NCBI RefSeq assembly: GCF_963082655.1
Contig: NC_081555.1
Coordinates: 25,292,776-25,356,775, forward strand
Origin: Stomoxys calcitrans
Lineage: Eukaryota > Arthropoda > Insecta > Diptera > Muscidae
DNA: 64,000 nucleotides
Direction of reading: 5' to 3'
Position 1 is the stretch's first letter. The number at the start of each line of letters is the position of its first letter. The position numbers and the translations under genes are program-made. Below the pieces are notes generated by a model. It worked only from the letters and a program-made list of their open reading frames with translations, was not told the origin of the DNA and made no database searches. This document shows, in pieces, positions 32,624-44,242 of the stretch.

Positions 32624-33553
32624 TTATTTTTCATCATGTCCAATAAATGTCCAATGGATTTTTGTTTCGCCTTTTTGCTTAAATTTCATAAACCATTCCG
32701 AATCAATGACAATTTCAAGGGGGGCCTTTCGAAAATCTAAATGACTCTGATTCAATGCCAATTTGTTGCACTTCTCCTTTTTGTTCCTTTGACGTTTGAT
32801 TGATATGGAGGCCACGTTTCGCCTTTTACTTGGATCGGCATATTTTTTGGTACTGCTGGTACGTGATAAAGCAGTAGTTTTCGATAACTTTGATGTTTTC
32901 GAACTAGAAGTTGTGGTCGTCGTCGTCGCAGTCGCCGTCGTTGTTGTTGATGTCAACGATGACGAGGATGAACTTGAAGTAGATGTTGAACTGCTTGACG
33001 ATGACGAAGATTTGGAGGAGGACGACGACGATGATGATGATGATGACGACGATGAAGAAGAAGCAATTGTTATCTTTGTTGAATTTTTTGTAGGCTGTGG
33101 CGGTTTGGGAAGCAAAGAACGAGTGGTGTAAACCGGCAATGGCTTCGAAGGCTCAGCTTGAAATTGTGGCGGAGGCGTAGAGCTGTTTATAACAGCGGCT
33201 TCAAATATATCACTGCAGCTGGGTTTTCGCACTACACTGCTATTGCGTCGAACAATGCGTTTGACAACAATGCGTCTCACATTGTTGCATGAAGCCGATC
33301 TATTGAATTTCGGAACGGTTGTTGTTAGATTTGTGTCCGAATCATTATTGTTATTATTATGGTTGTTATCATTGTTATTGTCGAAGCAACGCAATGAGGA
33401 AAAGGAATTCTTACGGGTATCCGAAGCCGTGTTTGAATCTTCGCCACTGTCATTTTTCTTTTTCTTGCGTATGATTTTTATGACTTTACGCGGCCGTCCC
33501 GTTGATTGATTCGCTTTGAAGGCCGTTTGTGTATCGATCTCTAAGGTATCCAC
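32624..33553 (-). CDS. Nested low-complexity basic/Ser-rich ORF without an AUG start
   Basis: An open frame of 309 codons lies inside the large sgg intron on the same strand. I do not recognise the protein. It has an AT-hook-like GRPRK followed by a basic IIRKKKK stretch (residues 19-33), an Asn/Asp-rich run (59-73), a second basic patch with RRIVVKRIVRRNSS (near 92-105), a long Ser/Thr homopolymer region (about 165-220) and a more complex C-terminus (DFRKAPLEIVIDSEWFMKF) before TAA. The frame opens at GTG 33553; no in-frame ATG occurs upstream, and the only internal Met is near residue 292. The GTG sits in a favourable context (aatcGTGG). It could be a near-cognate start, a mutated or mis-sequenced ATG, or an internal exon. 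Length, charge pattern and trinucleotide runs are typical of fly regulatory proteins, but function is unknown. Confidence 0.5.
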   Translation of the reverse strand: MDTLEIDTQTAFKANQSTGRPRKVIKIIRKKKKNDSGEDSNTASDTRKNSFSSLRCFDNNNDNNHNNNNNDSDTNLTTTVPKFNRSASCNNVRRIVVKRIVRRNSSVVRKPSCSDIFEAAVINSSTPPPQFQAEPSKPLPVYTTRSLLPKPPQPTKNSTKITIASSSSSSSSSSSSSSSSKSSSSSSSSTSTSSSSSSSLTSTTTTATATTTTTTSSSKTSKLSKTTALSRTSSTKKYADPSKRRNVASISIKRQRNKKEKCNKLALNQSHLDFRKAPLEIVIDSEWFMKFKQKGETKIHWTFIGHDEK

Positions 33554-33874
33554 GATTGCGATTTTTTTTTGTTGTTTAGAAAAAAAAAGATTACGTGAAC
33601 TTTTTTGTTTTAAGGGGATTAAATATTCCTTTTTTTTAACAAAATTTAGATATTGTAAAAATTTTTTTTTTTAAGAAAATGCTTGAAATAATTTTTATTA
33701 TTTTTTTCTTATTATTACTATTTTTTTTTTTTTTTTGTAAAGGTTACGCGTTTTTTCTTTTTTTGAATATTTTTTTTTTCTTTCTTCTATGGCTGAGAGG
33801 TTAATTGCTTTAACGTTTGTACGAAACTAGTTCAATACTAGCCAAAGATTTTGCATGAGACCCTCATTTGAAGC

Positions 33875-33890
33875 GTATATAAATTGCATG
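33875..33890 (-). promoter_or_regulatory. TATA-like element upstream of the nested ORF
   Basis: The minus strand reads AATTTATATACGC about 320 nt upstream of the 33553 ORF. After an ATG close to this element, no further ATG occurs in the stretch leading up to the ORF. It is a plausible core promoter for a nested transcript, but AT-rich DNA yields such matches by chance. Confidence 0.25.
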
Positions 33891-33899
33891 GCTACCGTG

Positions 33900-35280
33900 C
33901 AATTTTTATTTTGCAGAGATTCTAAAAAAATCGTATAAGAAAAAAAATGTAGTTGTCACATTGTAAAAATCAAAGCAAATGTTCGATAAGCCACGAGACG
34001 TTTGCAACAGCAGTTCTTCGCGTCTGACTTTTGATGCAGCAGCAAACGGCAATAGCTAATGCCTAATGTTGTTGTTTAGCTTCAAAATTTTCTTCCGATT
34101 TTTAATTGGCAGCAGCTCTGTTTTTTTTCCTTGCCCCATTGTCCGTCTGTTCATCCATCTAATAGTCTGTCTGTCCTTCTTATTTTTTTTCGTCTATCTT
34201 ATTTTGAACAATTTAATTTTACTCATGTTAAGGTAGTTGCCGCCTTCGATCAATGATTTCGAAAAAAACCCGAAAAAATCAGCCAACCAAAATCAATCAG
34301 AGGCGTAGCCATGAATTAGGGGGTCAAAAGAAAATATGGTTGAATCATCTCAAAATGAAATGAGTGAATTGCAATTTAATGAATTAATTCTTTGCAATGC
34401 ATGCCTGCAATGATGTTTAAGAATTAACAGGTGCTGCTGCAAAATAATGACTGCTGGCAAAGAGAAGACAGTACAATGGCTTTTTTTCTTTGCTTCATCT
34501 CCTAGACTAGAATTGCAAGTCATCAAAATGAGCTTGTTTGGCATTTTAATGAAATTGTATTACCTTCGTTTTTATTATTTGCTTATAAAATATCAATTGA
34601 TATCATGTGATTACTGCTATCATTTTGTTACTATGACAGTCAGTGCCTTCATACAATTAGTTCATCAAATTATTGATAGGAATATTTTTTCTTGAAATTT
34701 TTTTAAAAATAGTTATAATTAGCACCTTCTCTATTTGTTTGCTTCTTTCTTGCCATATCGGCTCTCGGGTAAATTGAATTCATATATATGATAATTATTT
34801 AAATTACACATGCTGTTTGTCCACATGTGTTTCCATTTTTTTTTCTTTCTCTTTTTTTCAGCTAGACAAACGTCATGTCTGTGCCCAACTTTTTATGATG
34901 GATTTGCTAAATGGACATATACTCAAAATTTCGCACAAGATCTAATATTTAAATGAAGAAAATATTTGCTTTATGGCTGGCACATGAAAAGGCGTCAATC
35001 AATTTATTTTGAATGGCAAGTTTTGTTGATACAAACAGTTGAGGACAGTGGCATGAAAATATTTCATAAGCTTATAATTAAAAAAAAAAAATGAACCATT
35101 TTGCACACATCATGAAAATCAATTAACAAATGAGGGAATCTAATGTGCTAATTTGATTAAATTATTAGTTTGAGTAAAACAATTCATTAGACGCTTTTAG
35201 AAAACTTAAATGGATGTCCACCGTGTGGTATGAGTAATTAAAATAAATCATACAACCCCATGAACCGGGGAATAAAAATA
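33900..35280. other. Intron interval, no gene seen
   Basis: AT-rich sgg intron sequence upstream of the nested ORF; short open frames carry no recognisable motif. Confidence 0.5.
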
Positions 35281-35286
35281 ACTGGA

Positions 35287-35900
35287 ACAAGTAAAAGCGT
35301 GCTAAGTTCGGCCGGGCCGAATCTTGGGAACCCACCAGCATGGATTCTGCTTTATACAAAATAAATTTAGTTGAAGGGCATTATTTTATTCTATAAACCA
35401 AACATCTGTCGAACCAGCAAAAATTAAAGTTTCTAGTAACCGAACAAGGATGATCGAGAGACCGGTTCGGACCGTGCTTGGCACAGTTATTGGAAGTTGT
35501 AACAGAACACCGCATGCAAAATTGCAACCAAATCGAACAAAAATTGCGGCAAAAATTGCGAGATCAGTTTGTATGGGAGCTATATAAGGTTATGGGCAGC
35601 GTCGGACCATACTAGGCACAGTAGTTGGAAGTCGTAACATAACACTACATGCAAAATTTCAGCCAAATCGAAAAATTGCAGTTTGTAGGGGCTCTATAAG
35701 GTTATAGACCGATGTTGACCTTACGTAGCACAGTTATTGGAAGTCATAGCAGAACACTACATGCAAAATTTCAGCCAAATCGAACAAAAATTGCAGTTTT
35801 AAGGGCTCAAGGAGTCAAATCGGGAGATTGATTTTTATGGGAGCTATATCAGGAATGACTAGATTGGTATAACCCCATCCTATGGTGGTCGGTATAAAAA
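35287..35900 (+). mobile_element. Palindrome-ended tandem-repeat element
   Basis: Begins AACAAGTAAAAGCGTGCTAA and GTTCGGCCGGGCCGAA (a 16-bp near-perfect palindrome), carries three unit copies and ends CCTATGGTGGTCGGTATAAA. Both ends are present, so this copy defines the element's limits at about 610 bp. Confidence 0.75.
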
Positions 35901-35984
35901 TTACGAAAAAATTGTTTTAAAAACTTTAAAATGAAAATTAACATTTTAATAAATTAAATTAAATGTAATAAAAATATTAAAATA

Positions 35985-36830
35985 AACAAGTAAAAGCTAG
36001 CTAAGTTCGGCCGGGCCGAATATCCACGATGGATCGCATGTGTCAAGTTCTTTGAATGACTTTTTCAATATATATATAAGCAACATCAACTGATATGGAC
36101 CGTACTTCTCATGGCTGTTAGAAGTCATAGAAAAATACTATCCCCAAAATTTCAAGCAAATCGAGTAAAAATTGCGACCTCTAGTGGCTCAGAGTGTCAA
36201 ATTGGGAGAGCGGTTTATATGGCAGCTATATCAGGTTATCAACTGATTCAGACCATACTTATCACAGTTGTTGGAAGTCATACCAAAATGACGTATACAC
36301 ATTTTCAACCAAATTGAATAAGAATTGCGGCCTCTAGAAGCTCAAGAAGTCTAATCGGGAGATCGGTTTATATGGCGGCTATATCAGGTTATGAACTGAT
36401 TTAGGCCCAACTTGGCGCAGTTGATGGAAGTCATTACTCAACGACATGTGCAAAATCGGATAAGAAATGCGTCCTCTAGAAGCTCAAGAAGTCTAATCGG
36501 GAGATCGGTTTATATGGCAGCTATATCAGGTTATGAAACGATTTGAACCAAATTCAGCACAATTGTTGGAGGTGATACCAAAACACCACGTGCAAAATTT
36601 CAGCCAAATCGGATAAGAATTGCGCCTCTAGAGGCTCAAGAAGACAATACCCAAGATCGGTTTATATTTGCAATCTGAATTAACCTACACTAATAAGAAG
36701 TGTTTGTGCAAAACTTCAAGCGCCTAGCTTTACTCCTTCGAAGTTAGCAGGTTTTCGACAGACAGACGGATGGACGGACATGGCTAGATCGACTTGTCAT
36801 GTCATGACGATTAATATTTGGAGGTGGTGT
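35985..36830 (+). mobile_element. Palindrome-ended tandem-repeat element
   Basis: Starts AACAAGTAAAAGCTAGCTAA and GTTCGGCCGGGCCGAA, with four or five internal units and a GACAGACAGACGGATGGACG segment near 36760. Its right end is replaced by the 29-bp array that begins at 36831. Confidence 0.75.
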
Positions 36831-37640
36831 GAAAATTTTATTTCTATAGAAAATTTTGTCAAAATTTTAATTCTATAGAAAATTTTGTCAAAATTTTAAT
36901 TCTATAGAAAATTTTGTCAAAATTTTTTTATTTCTATAGAAAATTTTGTCAAAATTTTATTTATATAGAAAATTTTGTCAAAATTTTATTTATATAGAAA
37001 ATTTTGTCAAAATTTTATTTATATAGAAAATTTTGTCAAAATTTTATTTCCATAGAAAATTTTGTCAAAATTTTATTTCTGTGGAAATTTTGTCAAAATT
37101 GTATTTCTATAGAAAATTTTTGTCAATTTTTTTTTATACAAAAATTTGTCAAAATTTTTTTTCTATAGAAAATTTTGTCAAAATTTTATTTCCACAGAAA
37201 ATTTTGTCAAAATTTTATTTCCATAGAAAATTTTGTCAAAATTTTATTTCCATAGAAAATTTTGTCAAAATTTTATTTCTATAGAAAATTTTGTCAAAAT
37301 TTTATTTCTATAGAAAATTTTGTCAAAATTTTATTTCTATAGAAAATTTTGTCAAAATTTTATTTCTATAGAAAATTTTGTCAAAATTTTATTTCTATAG
37401 AAAATTTTGTCAAAATTTTATTTCTATAGAAAATTTTGTCAAAATTTTATTTCTATAGAAAATTTTGTCAAAATTTTATTTCTATAGAAAATTTTGTCAA
37501 AATTTTATTTCTATAGAAAATTTTGTCAAAATTTTATTTCTATAGAAAATTTTGTCAAAATTTTATTTCTATAGAAAATTTTGTCAAAATTTTATTTCTA
37601 TAGAAAATTTTGTCAATACTTAATTTTTGTAGAAAATGTC
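36831..37640 (+). repeat. 29-bp tandem array, about 27 copies
   Basis: The unit CTATAGAAAATTTTGTCAAA followed by ATTTTATTT repeats with a 29-bp step. Copies from about 37250 to 37600 are almost identical; those at 36831-37200 are more varied. Because 29 is not a multiple of 3 the frame cycles, so apparent ORFs here are not genes. Confidence 0.95.
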
Positions 37641-38730
37641 AGAATTGTAGTTTTTTTACAAAATTTACTAAAAATGTTTTTAAAATTTCAATTTTATAGA
37701 AAAATTTCTCAACATTTTATTTTAAGTTGGAAAACGAGTCTCTTTCGTTAGTTTTCTCTTCACTCAAAACCAAAATTCTACAACAGCAGCAAGAAATAAA
37801 ATTTTTATTTTTTATTCTGCTTTTCAATGCAGAATTCAATTCTTCTTTGAGAATTAATCTTTGTGAAAGTTTTTTCTATGTAACCTTTCAATGCTCATGC
37901 ATTTCAACAGTTTTCTTGGCCTTCTTATAGATTTGATGGCAAAGTTCACATCTTTGAAATGCTTCCCGGTTTTGTAGTTTTTTGAATTTCTCACATTGAC
38001 GTTTCTTGAACACTGTGTGTGATGTGGGCCAGCCAAATCGATGATTTGATGATTTGCACGTTGTTACCTTTCTAATGGTAACATTTTTCTTCTATATACC
38101 TAGTATATTCAAATTTCTTATTTGAATTTCTATTTCGTTAAGTGTCAATGATGATGAGCATGTTCATTGATTTGAAAACCAAATATTTGCTCATTGGTAT
38201 ATTTTTCTAAAAAAAAAACAAATTCGACATTTTTGTTATAGATTTGTTTACGCTATTTTTTAATTTCTTATTTCTGGGAGTGTTGACTAAAAATAGATAA
38301 ATCAATATTAGTTATTTATAAAAAAGAAGACTCAAAAGAAAAAGTAAACACAACATTTTTTCAAAAAACCAAAAATACACTTCATACAAAATTTTGTGCG
38401 TACTTAAAACACCAAGTGTTTGCATAATTCAATAAGACTGTTTGCTGCTGCTGCTGCTAATGACGACTAAATTCAATAATAAATATTCAAATAATTGCAT
38501 GTTATATTATTTGCAAAATTTATTATGTCTTTCTCTATACGTTATCTCTTTCATCATCTTTGTGCATGGAACGAATGAACGAGCGAACTATAAATCATAT
38601 CTCTTCACTTGCATATAAAAATTTATTTCTTAAGAAAAATTATTGCATTTTAATTGCCATCTCTAATATAGATAGTTGAAAATATTTCATGCTTAAGTGC
38701 TAATATTTAATTAATACAATTTTTCTTTGG

Positions 38731-38760
38731 TATTTACCTGTTTAAAAACTACAATGTTAA
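38731..38760 (-). other. Weak acceptor-donor juxtaposition (possible second ratchet point)
   Basis: The minus strand reads GTTTTTAAACAG|GTAAATACC with the junction at about 38737/38736. The donor half is good but the pyrimidine tract is poor, so this is only a weak recursive-splicing candidate within the same long sgg intron. Confidence 0.15.
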
Positions 38761-38959
38761 TTTTACATTAAACAAAAATTGAACGAATGAAATGCACTTT
38801 AAACGACAGCAACATGATGATGTATGAGGCATTGCAATTTGGTGTAAGTTATGGTCAGTTCTACAACATATTGTAAATTTGTTAAAAAAAATATTTGTTT
38901 ATAAATTTGGTGGCTGTTGTTGATTGTGATCGAAATATAATCTTAAAATTTTGTAAAAA

Positions 38960-41610
38960 AATTAAGAAAATTGTAATTTTTGTAACAGTTTTGCGAATAG
39001 AAATAAAATTTCTATTGTGATAAAATTTTAAAAAAAAAATTTTGTGTTGAATGAAATTTCGAACACATATTCTACAAAAAAAAATTAAAGAAAATATCTA
39101 AGACAAAACATTTTGATATATTTGTTAAAAATAAATAAAATTTTTAAATAAATTTTCTATTGTTCGAATTAAATACAGCATAAAAACTAATTAAAAAATA
39201 AAATAAATAATAAAAAAATAAAATATAAAAATAAAAAAAAACAAAAAATAAAAAAAAAAAAAAATATATAAAATAAAAAAAATTATATAAAATAAAAAAA
39301 ATTATATAAAATAAAAAAAATTATATAAAATAAAAACAATATATAAAATTAATTGAATTAAAAAAATGTAAAATAAAATATAAAATTAATTAAAAGAAAA
39401 TAATAAAAATATTAATTAAAAAATGGATTAAAAATATAAAATAAAACAGAAATGAAACAAAAACAAATAAAAACATAAAATAATTAAAAAAAAAATGATT
39501 AAAAAAAAATAATTAAAAAAAAATAAAAAAAAAAATATAAAAAATAAAAAAATAATATAAAAAATAAATAAAAAAAAAATTAAAACAAAAAAATTAAATA
39601 AAACTAAAAAATTAAATAAATTTAAATAAAATAAAAATTTATATAAAATTAAAATCTTATATAAAATTAAAAAAAAAGAATTAAAAATTATAAAATAAAA
39701 TTAAATACAAAAAAAACAATAAATAAAATAAAATACAAAAAAACAAATAACAATAAATAAAATAAAATACGAAAAACATAAAAAAATAAAAGAATGGAAA
39801 TAAAATTTTGACCCAATTGTCTATGAACAAATTTTTCTACAAAATTTTCTACAGAAATAGGATTTTTACAAAATTTTCTATGGAAATAACATTTTTACAA
39901 AATTTTCTTTAGAAATAAGATTTTTACAAAATTTTCTATGGAAATAACATTTTTACAAAATTTTTTATGGAAATAGCATTTTTACAAAATTTTCTATGGA
40001 AACCAAATTTTTCAAAATTTTTTGTGCAAAAAAATATTACAACATTTTACAACATAGATTTTCTACAGAAATATAATTTTTATATATTTTTTTTTTGAAA
40101 ACTATACTAAAAATTTTCCATAGAAATAAAATTTTTAAAAAATTTTCCATAGAAATAAAATTTTACAAAATTTTCTTTGGAAATAAAATAAAAATCAATA
40201 TGTAAAATAAAATTAAAAATATATATATAAAATAAAAACAAAAAATAAAATTAATAAAAAAAATTATAAAAAAATTAAATAAAGATAATAAAATAATGTT
40301 TTTAAACAAAAACAAAGAGTAAAAACTTAAAATAAAACAAAAGCAAAAAAAACCAAAAACAAAAACGATAACAAAAAAATATAATAAAAAAAAATGAATT
40401 TTTCTGTAGAAAAAATTTGACTAAATTTTCTATGGAAAAAAAAAAATTTATAATTTTCTTTGGAAAAAAAATTACAAAAATGTTCATGGAAATAAAATAA
40501 AAAAATATCTAAAATAAAATTAAAAATATATATATAAAATAAAATTAAAAATATATATATAAAATAAAAACAAAAAATAAAATTAATAAAAAAAAATATA
40601 AAAAAATTAAATAAAGAAAATAAAATAAAGTTTTTAAACAAAAACAAAGAGTAAAAACTTAAAATAAAACAACAACAAAAACGATAACAAAAAAAATAAT
40701 AAAAAAAATGAATTTTTCTGTAGAAAAAATTTTACAAAATTTTCCATGGAACGAAACAAAACAATAAATTTTCTATGGAAAAAAAAATTTTATAAAATTT
40801 TCTTTGGAAAAAAAATTACAAAATTTTTCAAGGAAATAAAATAAAAAAATATCTAAAATAAAATTAAAAAAATTTATATATAAAATAAAAACAAAAAATA
40901 AAATTAATAATAAAATAAAAAATTTATAAAAAATTTAAATAAAGATAATAAAATAATGTTTTTAAAATAAAAAAAAGAGTCAAAACTTAAAATAACACAA
41001 AAACAAAAAAAAAAAAATAAAAAAAATGAAAAAAAAAATTAATTTTCTGTAGAAAAAATTTTAAAAAATTTTCCATGAAACAAAATAAAACAAAAAATTT
41101 TCTATGGAAATAAAATTTTTATAAAATTTTCTTTGGAAAAATATTACAAAATTTTTCATGAAAATAAAATTTTTATAAAATTTTCTTTGGAAATAAAATA
41201 AAAAAATATGTAAAATAAAATAAATAAAAAAAAAATAAAATTTTCCGTAGAAAACATTTTTTAAAATTGTCCATGGAACTAAATTGTTTACAAAATTTTC
41301 TATGGAAATAAAATTTTTATAAAATTTTCTTTGAAAAAACATTACAAAATTTTTCATTAAAATAAAATTTTTATAAAAAATTTTCTTAGGAAAAAAAAAA
41401 TTTTCCATAGAAATAGAACTTTTACCAAATTTTCTATAGGAAAAATATTATAAAAAATTTTCTATTGAAAAAAAAATTACAAAATTTTTCTACGGAAATT
41501 TTTTTTTTGCAAAATATTCTATAAAAATAAAACAAAATTTTCTATAAAAATAAAATTTTTGCAAAATTTTCAATGGAAATAAAATTATAAAAACTTATTG
41601 GCAAATTTAG
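38960..41610 (-). repeat. Decayed reverse-oriented 29-bp-type array with A-rich filler
   Basis: From 39825 on, TTTTACAAAATTTTCTATGG followed by AAATAA recurs many times. This is the reverse complement of the 36831-37640 unit with substitutions. A-rich, nearly T-poor filler lies between (39180-39790 and 40190-41260). A 330-bp higher-order unit appears three times (see separate entry). No gene. Confidence 0.8.
40298..41290. repeat. Higher-order repeat, about 330-bp unit, three copies
   Basis: GTTTTTAAACAAAAACAAAG marks each copy at 40298 and 40630, with a variant at 40958, giving steps of 332 and 328 bp. Each unit holds A-rich filler followed by one or more reverse 29-bp-type modules. Confidence 0.75.
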
Positions 41611-41846
41611 TAATTTAATTCAACTCCTAAAGTAACAGCAAATGAAATCGGTACATTAGTGTGCATAATTAATATTAATAACTTATACGACCCATAGTAC
41701 TGTCATAACAGCATAATGTCGAAAAACAAATTAAGAGAAATTTGTATTGATTAAAATTTTGTAAAAATTTTATAAAATTAAATCCCAATATTTACTATAC
41801 AAATAATATTTTGACAATATTTTTTATAATTTTTATTTGTTTCTCT

Positions 41847-42521
41847 TTCGAGACGAGTTTAATGATCGGAGATACAAATGGAAAAGGAAAGCCAAAGATA
41901 GCAACACACACCAACCACTATGGGACGCGTTCCGTCTTTGGTTAGAAGACTTTTCAATAATATAAGTTGTGATGGCTTCAATGGCCGTGAGCTGGTATGT
42001 TGTATTTGAATCGTATTATAAGCGAAAACGCATCTATGTTACAATTACCACATTAACCACACTCGACAACCCTGTCTATTAGCTGTAATTTTGCCAATGC
42101 ATGTATTTTTGTGTAATGACAGACACTTATTCTGTGACAAATTACACTTCTTCCGTACTACACATGATTTTGTGCATCTGTTGGAAGTTGTATTGATGGC
42201 TTCGAACGCTAAGACAACGACAATGACTCTCGCTGCTGCTCCGTGTGCCCAGGTTCTAATCCTGGCCGGGCTATGCCGAATTTTTCATTTTCCAAGTTTT
42301 TTGCCTGTTAGGGCGAAGATCATTAAATTTTACAATTTTTTTTTCTCTTTCGAGACGAGCTCAATGATCGGAGATGCAGGGTTCATGATGGGAGATTTTC
42401 TTTTCAAAAGGAAAAGGAAAGCAAGAGATCGCAACCCACACACCAACCACTATGGCACGCGTTTCGTCTTTGGTTAGAAAACTTTTCAACCATATTAGAT
42501 GTGATGGCTTCAAGGGCCGCG
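41847..42521. repeat. Direct repeat pair, about 500-bp step
   Basis: TCTCTTTCGAGACGAG starts both copies (41840s and 42346). Each continues with AATGATCGGAGAT, CACACACCAACCACTATGG, TCTTTGGTTAGAA and GTGATGGCTTCAA. Copy 2 has a short extra segment. A B-box-like GGTTCTAATCC lies between them at 42254. Confidence 0.8.
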
Positions 42522-42629
42522 TCGAACCTGCGCACTCGGATCAATGGCGACTTAGTGCTTAGTGAGACTTTTCAGTAAATAACAAACTCATTTCATCTCA
42601 ATAATTACATACTGTTGTTTTGCTTGCTG

Positions 42630-42895
42630 TTGCACTTGTAAAATGCAAATTTTGCCCATGAACATTCCACTAAGGAACAGAGAGCCTCCTTTTTATAGCC
42701 GAGTCCGAACTGCGTGCCGCAGTGCGACACCTCCTTGGAGAGAAGTTTTACACGGCATAATACCTCACAAATGTTGCCAGCATTTGAAGGGGAAAACCAC
42801 CGCTGAAAATTTTTTTCTGATGGTCCCGCCAGCATTCGAACCCAGGCGTTCAGCGTTATAAGCGGACATGCTAACCTCTGCGATACGGTTGCACT
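42630..42895 (-). mobile_element. tRNA-derived SINE, family 1 (best-preserved copy)
   Basis: The minus strand from 42895 carries the A box (TATCGCAGAGGTTAGCATG), the B box (GGTTCGAATGC), the CAGCGGTGGTTTTCCCC core, GGACTCGGCTATAAAAAGGA and the TTAGTGGAATGTTCATGGGC end. It contains every segment seen in the other copies. Confidence 0.85.
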
Positions 42896-43136
42896 TGTTC
42901 TTTGTCCCTTTGCTGTTATATGAATCAGCTGTGCGCATGGTTGCCACTTAAAGAGGTGGCTGCACTGTTGCCACTCTTATAATATGTAGCCTACCTAAAT
43001 AAAATCGTGCGAAAAACTGGGTCGTAACAATGAACTGTTAATAATTTTCAGTTTTGACTGCTTTTTTAAAATTCTTTGTCTTCTTTGCCTTTCTACAAAA
43101 CCATTTACAAAGTCTTATTATTCCTTTATAACAAAC

Positions 43137-43148
43137 ACACACACACAC
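43137..43148. repeat. AC microsatellite
   Basis: A short run of ACACACACACAC on the plus strand. Confidence 0.9.
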
Positions 43149-43790
43149 GTATATGCAAAGCAAAAACCACAATGAAGTCGCGTGACATTAATTGTATTGT
43201 AAGTTATTATCAACATCTTGCAAGAGTACATCATTGACAGCGCATTATAATCAGCATAAATATTGGACCATATTTAAGCGCCCAGCCATTGTTGTTTTTG
43301 TCCAGAGTATGAGATTACACTTCGTGTGTGGTGAAATGTTGCTGACGACTTATTTACCGCCTTCTTTTGTTCAATTAGTAAGTGTTGGCTGTGTGTGTGA
43401 GTAAGAGTATGTGAGCTCGCATACTCGATTAAAATAATTACTTTTTTGACCACAATATATAAACAATGGCGGTTTCATTGTATTTTTTTTGAAATGGCCA
43501 CTGTTATCGCTTTCATTGTTCATGTTATGTACCAGAAACAAAATCAAAAATCCAAATGCATGTCGAGTACTATTGATCAATAGAATTTTTGAAGATATTC
43601 AATAAAGAGGTCAATGAAAATTTAATACACAAACAATTTTGTCACTTGTGGCCTGCTGAAAATTTGTGCTCATTTTTGAATTTAGAACGGAAAGCTTAAA
43701 CAAAGAAAAATAAAACGAATCATAAAATCTAGATTTGTACTTAACAAAACAAAGTTTTGTGTCAAGAATGTGTGTTTGTTTTCCTTCTAA

Positions 43791-44020
43791 AGGTGTTGTT
43801 AGACGATATGTATTTTCAGATGTGGCAACTCTGAAAGTTGTACGCATCGATTGATGCATAGGAAAAGATTAATATGAAAAATGGATTTTGGGATAAATAT
43901 GCAATATCATTTTTGTAAAATACATGCCGATTAGAGCCCATGTTTGACGAACATAAAGAAATGCATTTGGATACAAAAAGTAACAGCACATATGTAAATC
44001 ACATGTCAAGTAATAGCACC
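43791..44020. mobile_element. Probable MITE related to the TTAA element
   Basis: The left end AGGTGTTGTTAGA and right end TAATAGCACCT are inverted, and CACATGTCAAGTAATAGCAC resembles the right end of the 12288-12777 element. Flanks are TAA and TTA. Confidence 0.45.
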
Positions 44021-44242
44021 TTAGAGTCCAGCTTTTGGAACTGTATAATGATTTTAGAGAGGAGTTATGTATGTTTTGTATGAGTCTCTGAGAAGGAATC
44101 TAAATCATTAATGATAATATTTAATTAGATTCTTCAGCAATGCTATAGGAAACACAAGTTCATCTGATTAAACAGTTTTTAGGTTAGTTAGGATCGGCAC
44201 ATAGTCATAGAGACTTGACATTTATACCAAAGTCAACATCCT

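Noticed and set aside
32796..33131. 111-codon plus-strand acidic Asp/Glu ORF
   Set aside because: It is the antisense shadow of the Ser-rich region of the minus-strand ORF.
36760..36785. GACAGACAGACGGATGGACG as a microsatellite or regulatory site
   Set aside because: It is a fixed segment of the palindrome-family elements, present in several copies here.
37033..37284. 83-codon plus-strand ORF (KFYFHRKFCQNF repeats)
   Set aside because: It is the 29-bp satellite read through three frames in turn.
40302..41408. Minus-strand Phe-rich ORFs of 61-115 codons
   Set aside because: They follow the tandem-repeat units and A-rich filler, not coding sequence.
42240..42275. Possible tRNA gene from a B-box-like GGTTCTAATCC
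   Set aside because: No matching A box or acceptor stem could be folded; it looks like a SINE-type fragment.
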